From Chitinophaga pinensis (GTDB lineage: Bacteria; Bacteroidota; Bacteroidia; AKYH767-A; OLB10): a stretch of 15,615 nt of DNA. The notes under the pieces were generated by a model. It was not told the origin of the DNA. It saw nothing but the letters and a program-made list of their open reading frames with translations, and did not search any database. The DNA lies in contig CAMBYJ010000017.1 of assembly GCA_945872015.1 (NCBI GenBank), positions 1 through 15,615 of the forward strand. The letters are read 5' to 3'. The first letter of the stretch is position 1. Every line of letters starts with the position of its first letter. The translations under genes were made by a program, and so were the position numbers. Positions 13,153-15,615 of this stretch are shown here, in pieces.

Positions 13153-15090
13153 ATGAATATAAAAATTACATTACCCGATAATTCAGTGCGCGAGTATCCG
13201 AAAAGATCTACTGCAATGGATATTGCTAAATCAATTAGTGAAGGTTTAGCAAGAAACGTTTTAGCTGCTAAAATCAATGGAGAAGTTCGCGATTTGTCGA
13301 GACCAATCAACGAAGATGCATCATTACAGCTTCTGACATGGAACGATGCTGAAGGTAAAAGTACCATGTGGCATTCATCAGCCCATTTGATGGCAGAGGC
13401 TTTGGAAAGTTTTTATCCAGGAATTAAATTTTGGGTCGGACCATCTGTTCAGAATGGATTTTACTATGATGTAGACTTTTGTGGTCAGGCTTTTTCTGCG
13501 GATGATTTAAAAAAAATCGAAGATAAAATGGCTGAGCTGGCAAAGCAAAGTAATGTTTTCGAAAGGAAAGAAATTTCTAAATCAGATGCTACAGCATACT
13601 TTTCAGAAAGAGATGATCAATACAAACTGGATTTGTTAAGTGGTTTAGAAGATGGAACAATTTCGCTCTATACTCAAGGTAATTTCACCGACTTATGTCG
13701 TGGACCACATATTCCTCATACGGGCTACATCAAAGCAATTAAATTAACTAACGTTGCTGGAGCTTATTGGAAAAACGATTCAAGCAATCCCCAGTTAACA
13801 CGTATCTACGGGATCACATTCCCGAAGAAATCAGAATTAGATGAGTACGTTGCGATGTTGGAAGAAGCGAAGAAACGTGACCATCGTAAAATTGGTAAGG
13901 AGATGGAGATTTTTACGTTTGATGACGATGTAGGTCCAGGATTACCACTATGGTTACCAAATGGAGGTGTATTAATTGAAGAATTAGAAAAGCTTGCTAA
14001 AAAGACAGAGAACAAGGCTGGATATAGCCGTGTTCGTACGCCTCACCTGGCAAAGGAAAATATGTACAAGACTTCGGGGCACTTACCGTACTACGAAGAA
14101 AGTATGTTCCCTGCGATGGATTTGGATGGTGAGAAATATTATTTAAAGGCGATGAATTGTCCTCATCACCACAAAATATTTAAGGAATTAAATCCAAGTT
14201 ACAGAGATTTGCCAATCCGTTTAGCTGAATACGGTACTTGTTACCGTTACGAGCAAAGTGGGGAGTTATTTGGACTAATGCGTGTACGTTCATTGCAAAT
14301 GAATGATGCTCATATCTACTGTACTAAAGAGCAATTCTCAGATGAGTTTAATGCGGTAAATGAGATGTATTTGAAATATTTCAGAGTATTCGGAATTGAA
14401 AAATATGTGATGCGTTTCTCGACACATGCCCCTGAGAAATTGGGTAAAAAATATGTGGATAATCCTGAGTTGTGGAAACAGACAGAAGACATGGTTCGTC
14501 AGGTATTGATAGATTCAAAGATTCCGTACATTGAAGTTCCTGATGAGGGAGCTTTCTATGGACCTAAGATAGACGTTCAGGTATGGAGTGCTATTGGAAG
14601 AGAGTTCACTTTGGCTACAAACCAGGTTGACTTTGCGGTGCCTGCTCGTTTTGGGTTGACATTCCGTAACTCGAACAATGAAATGGAAACACCAATCTGT
14701 ATTCACAGAGCGCCTCTAGGGACACATGAGCGCTTTATTGGGTTCTTGATTGAGCATTTTGCGGGTAATTTCCCACTTTGGTTAGCACCACAGCAGGTTT
14801 CTATCCTACCAATATCAGAGAAATTCAACGGATATGCAAAAAAAGTTTTACAATTGCTAAGAAATTCCGATATTCGCGGGCTCGTTGATGACCGAGATGA
14901 AAAGATTGGTAAGAAAATCCGTGATGCAGAAATTAAGAAAGTCCCTTATATGCTGATTATCGGAGAGAAGGAAGAGGCAGAAGGAACCGTTTCAATTCGT
15001 CAGCATGGTAAAGGAGATCAGGGAAGTATGAGTGTGCAAGAGTTAACTGATCGAATCACTAAGGAAATTAACGATATGCTAAATGCATAA
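13153..15090 (+). CDS. thrS: Threonyl-tRNA synthetase
   Basis: This 645-residue enzyme charges tRNA-Thr with threonine. It shows the full bacterial domain order: TGS (about 1-62), the second additional editing domain that removes mischarged serine (about 63-225, with HSSAH at 74-78, Cys182 and His186 as expected), the class II core (about 245-540) and the anticodon-binding domain (about 545-645). Zinc ligands are Cys336 (AMNCPHH), His387 (NDAHIYC) and His518 (CIHRAPLG). Motif 2 lies in RLAEYGTCYRYEQSG and motif 3 in GTHERFIGFLIEHFAG. Length and residues are normal, so editing and aminoacylation should both work. The ATG at 13153 starts the TGS domain cleanly. infC follows after a 32-base gap, the widely conserved thrS-infC order. 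Confidence 0.97.
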   Translation: MNIKITLPDNSVREYPKRSTAMDIAKSISEGLARNVLAAKINGEVRDLSRPINEDASLQLLTWNDAEGKSTMWHSSAHLMAEALESFYPGIKFWVGPSVQNGFYYDVDFCGQAFSADDLKKIEDKMAELAKQSNVFERKEISKSDATAYFSERDDQYKLDLLSGLEDGTISLYTQGNFTDLCRGPHIPHTGYIKAIKLTNVAGAYWKNDSSNPQLTRIYGITFPKKSELDEYVAMLEEAKKRDHRKIGKEMEIFTFDDDVGPGLPLWLPNGGVLIEELEKLAKKTENKAGYSRVRTPHLAKENMYKTSGHLPYYEESMFPAMDLDGEKYYLKAMNCPHHHKIFKELNPSYRDLPIRLAEYGTCYRYEQSGELFGLMRVRSLQMNDAHIYCTKEQFSDEFNAVNEMYLKYFRVFGIEKYVMRFSTHAPEKLGKKYVDNPELWKQTEDMVRQVLIDSKIPYIEVPDEGAFYGPKIDVQVWSAIGREFTLATNQVDFAVPARFGLTFRNSNNEMETPICIHRAPLGTHERFIGFLIEHFAGNFPLWLAPQQVSILPISEKFNGYAKKVLQLLRNSDIRGLVDDRDEKIGKKIRDAEIKKVPYMLIIGEKEEAEGTVSIRQHGKGDQGSMSVQELTDRITKEINDMLNA

Positions 15091-15122
15091 TTTGGAGTGT
15101 ATTAATTTAAAATTTTACAGTT

Positions 15123-15615
15123 ATAGCAACATCATTTAATCGTCCGTGGAACCGCGGACCGGTAAAAAAAGAAGCAGAGCATCGCATCAACGATAAAATT
15201 CGTGCATCGCGTGTTCGTTTAGTTGGAGAAGCAGGCGAGCCAATCGTAGTTTCTATTGAAGAGGCCTTGAAGCTTGCAGAAGACAAGGGGCTAGATTTAG
15301 TTGAAATTGCTGCTCAGGCTGACCCTCCAGTATGTAAAATTGTAGATTATCAAAAGTTCTTATACGAGCGAAAGAAGAAAGAAAAAGAATCAAAGGCTAA
15401 AGCTGCAAAGCAAGTAATGAAAGAAGTGCGATTTGGTCCAAATACCGATGAACACGATTTCAATTTCAAAGTTAAGCACGCTATGAAGTTCTTAGAAGAA
15501 GGGGCAAAAGTAAAAGCTTATGTTCATTTCAGAGGTAGAGCAATTGCATACAAAGAGAAAGGAGAAATTATCCTTTTAAAATTTGCTCAAGAACTTCAGG
15601 AATATGGCAAAGTAG
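15123..15615 (+). CDS. infC: Translation initiation factor IF-3 (partial, C-terminus beyond window)
   Basis: The frame gives 164 codons of IF-3: a short arginine/proline-rich lead (ATSFNRPWNRGP), then AEHRINDKIRASRVRLVG, EEALKLAEDKGLDLVEIA, PPVCKIVDYQKFLYERKKKEKE (the linker helix) and the C-domain start KEVRFGPNTDEHDFNFKVKHAMKFL. IF-3 binds the 30S subunit and rejects poor start codons. There is no ATG in frame before the one at about residue 99, inside the linker/C-domain, and a TAA at 15108-15110 limits how far upstream the gene can begin. The ATA at 15123, followed by GCA ACA, is the best start. A rare start codon is typical of infC, because it lets IF-3 repress its own translation. The sequence ends inside the C-domain. 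Confidence 0.92.
   Translation, partial: MATSFNRPWNRGPVKKEAEHRINDKIRASRVRLVGEAGEPIVVSIEEALKLAEDKGLDLVEIAAQADPPVCKIVDYQKFLYERKKKEKESKAKAAKQVMKEVRFGPNTDEHDFNFKVKHAMKFLEEGAKVKAYVHFRGRAIAYKEKGEIILLKFAQELQEYGKV

Noticed and set aside
1..15615. Search for tRNA genes, CRISPR repeats, insertion sequences, phage genes or long direct repeats
   Set aside because: None was seen by reading; coding density is high and the only strong paralogy is the MbnP pair.

Overview
The window is AT-rich and reads as chromosomal DNA of a member of the Bacteroidota. Four things point there: C-terminal type IX secretion (T9SS) sorting domains of both type A and type B; lipoproteins with the short Bacteroidota-style signal followed by acidic or lysine-rich residues; promoter-like boxes of the form TAnnTTTG; and very weak Shine-Dalgarno signals. 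I cannot assign an order or genus. Nearly all of it is coding. No gene-free stretch exceeds 300 bases, and I saw no tRNA, rRNA, insertion sequence, CRISPR array or phage gene.

Layout. (1) Positions 1-3804, minus strand: a secreted multidomain protein with a type B T9SS tail, two paralogous MbnP-like lipoproteins, and the start of an MbnH/cytochrome c peroxidase-like diheme lipoprotein that runs off the left edge. In the known family, MbnH oxidises a tryptophan of MbnP to kynurenine, which then helps bind copper. (2) Positions 3928-6876, plus strand: a secreted alpha/beta-hydrolase-fold protein with a type A T9SS tail followed by a strong intrinsic terminator, then a DUF6134-like secreted protein and an outer-membrane beta-barrel protein. 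(3) Positions 12556-6877, minus strand: a tightly packed five-gene unit (gaps of 2, 4, 12 and 4 bases) in the order acyl-CoA carboxylase carboxyltransferase, gamma-carbonic-anhydrase/PaaY-like protein, unknown secreted protein, phosphohexomutase, DUF2279-like protein. A good TTG-N21-TATCTTTG promoter precedes it. (4) Positions 12993-12652, minus strand: an alkyltransferase-like (ATL) DNA-repair protein in which the catalytic cysteine is alanine. (5) Positions 13153-15615, plus strand: thrS followed by the first 164 codons of infC, the conserved thrS-infC arrangement, with infC apparently starting at a non-canonical ATA codon.

The part most worth following is the MbnH/MbnP unit. One MbnP paralog keeps a set of histidines and the WxW motif. 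The adjacent paralog keeps WxW but has lost three of those histidines, and a T9SS surface protein lies 5 bases upstream of it. Three further points deserve attention: the T9SS-exported hydrolase-fold protein appears to lack its catalytic serine and histidine, the ATL protein is a natural active-site variant, and two genes have a promoter box only 4 bases before the start codon.
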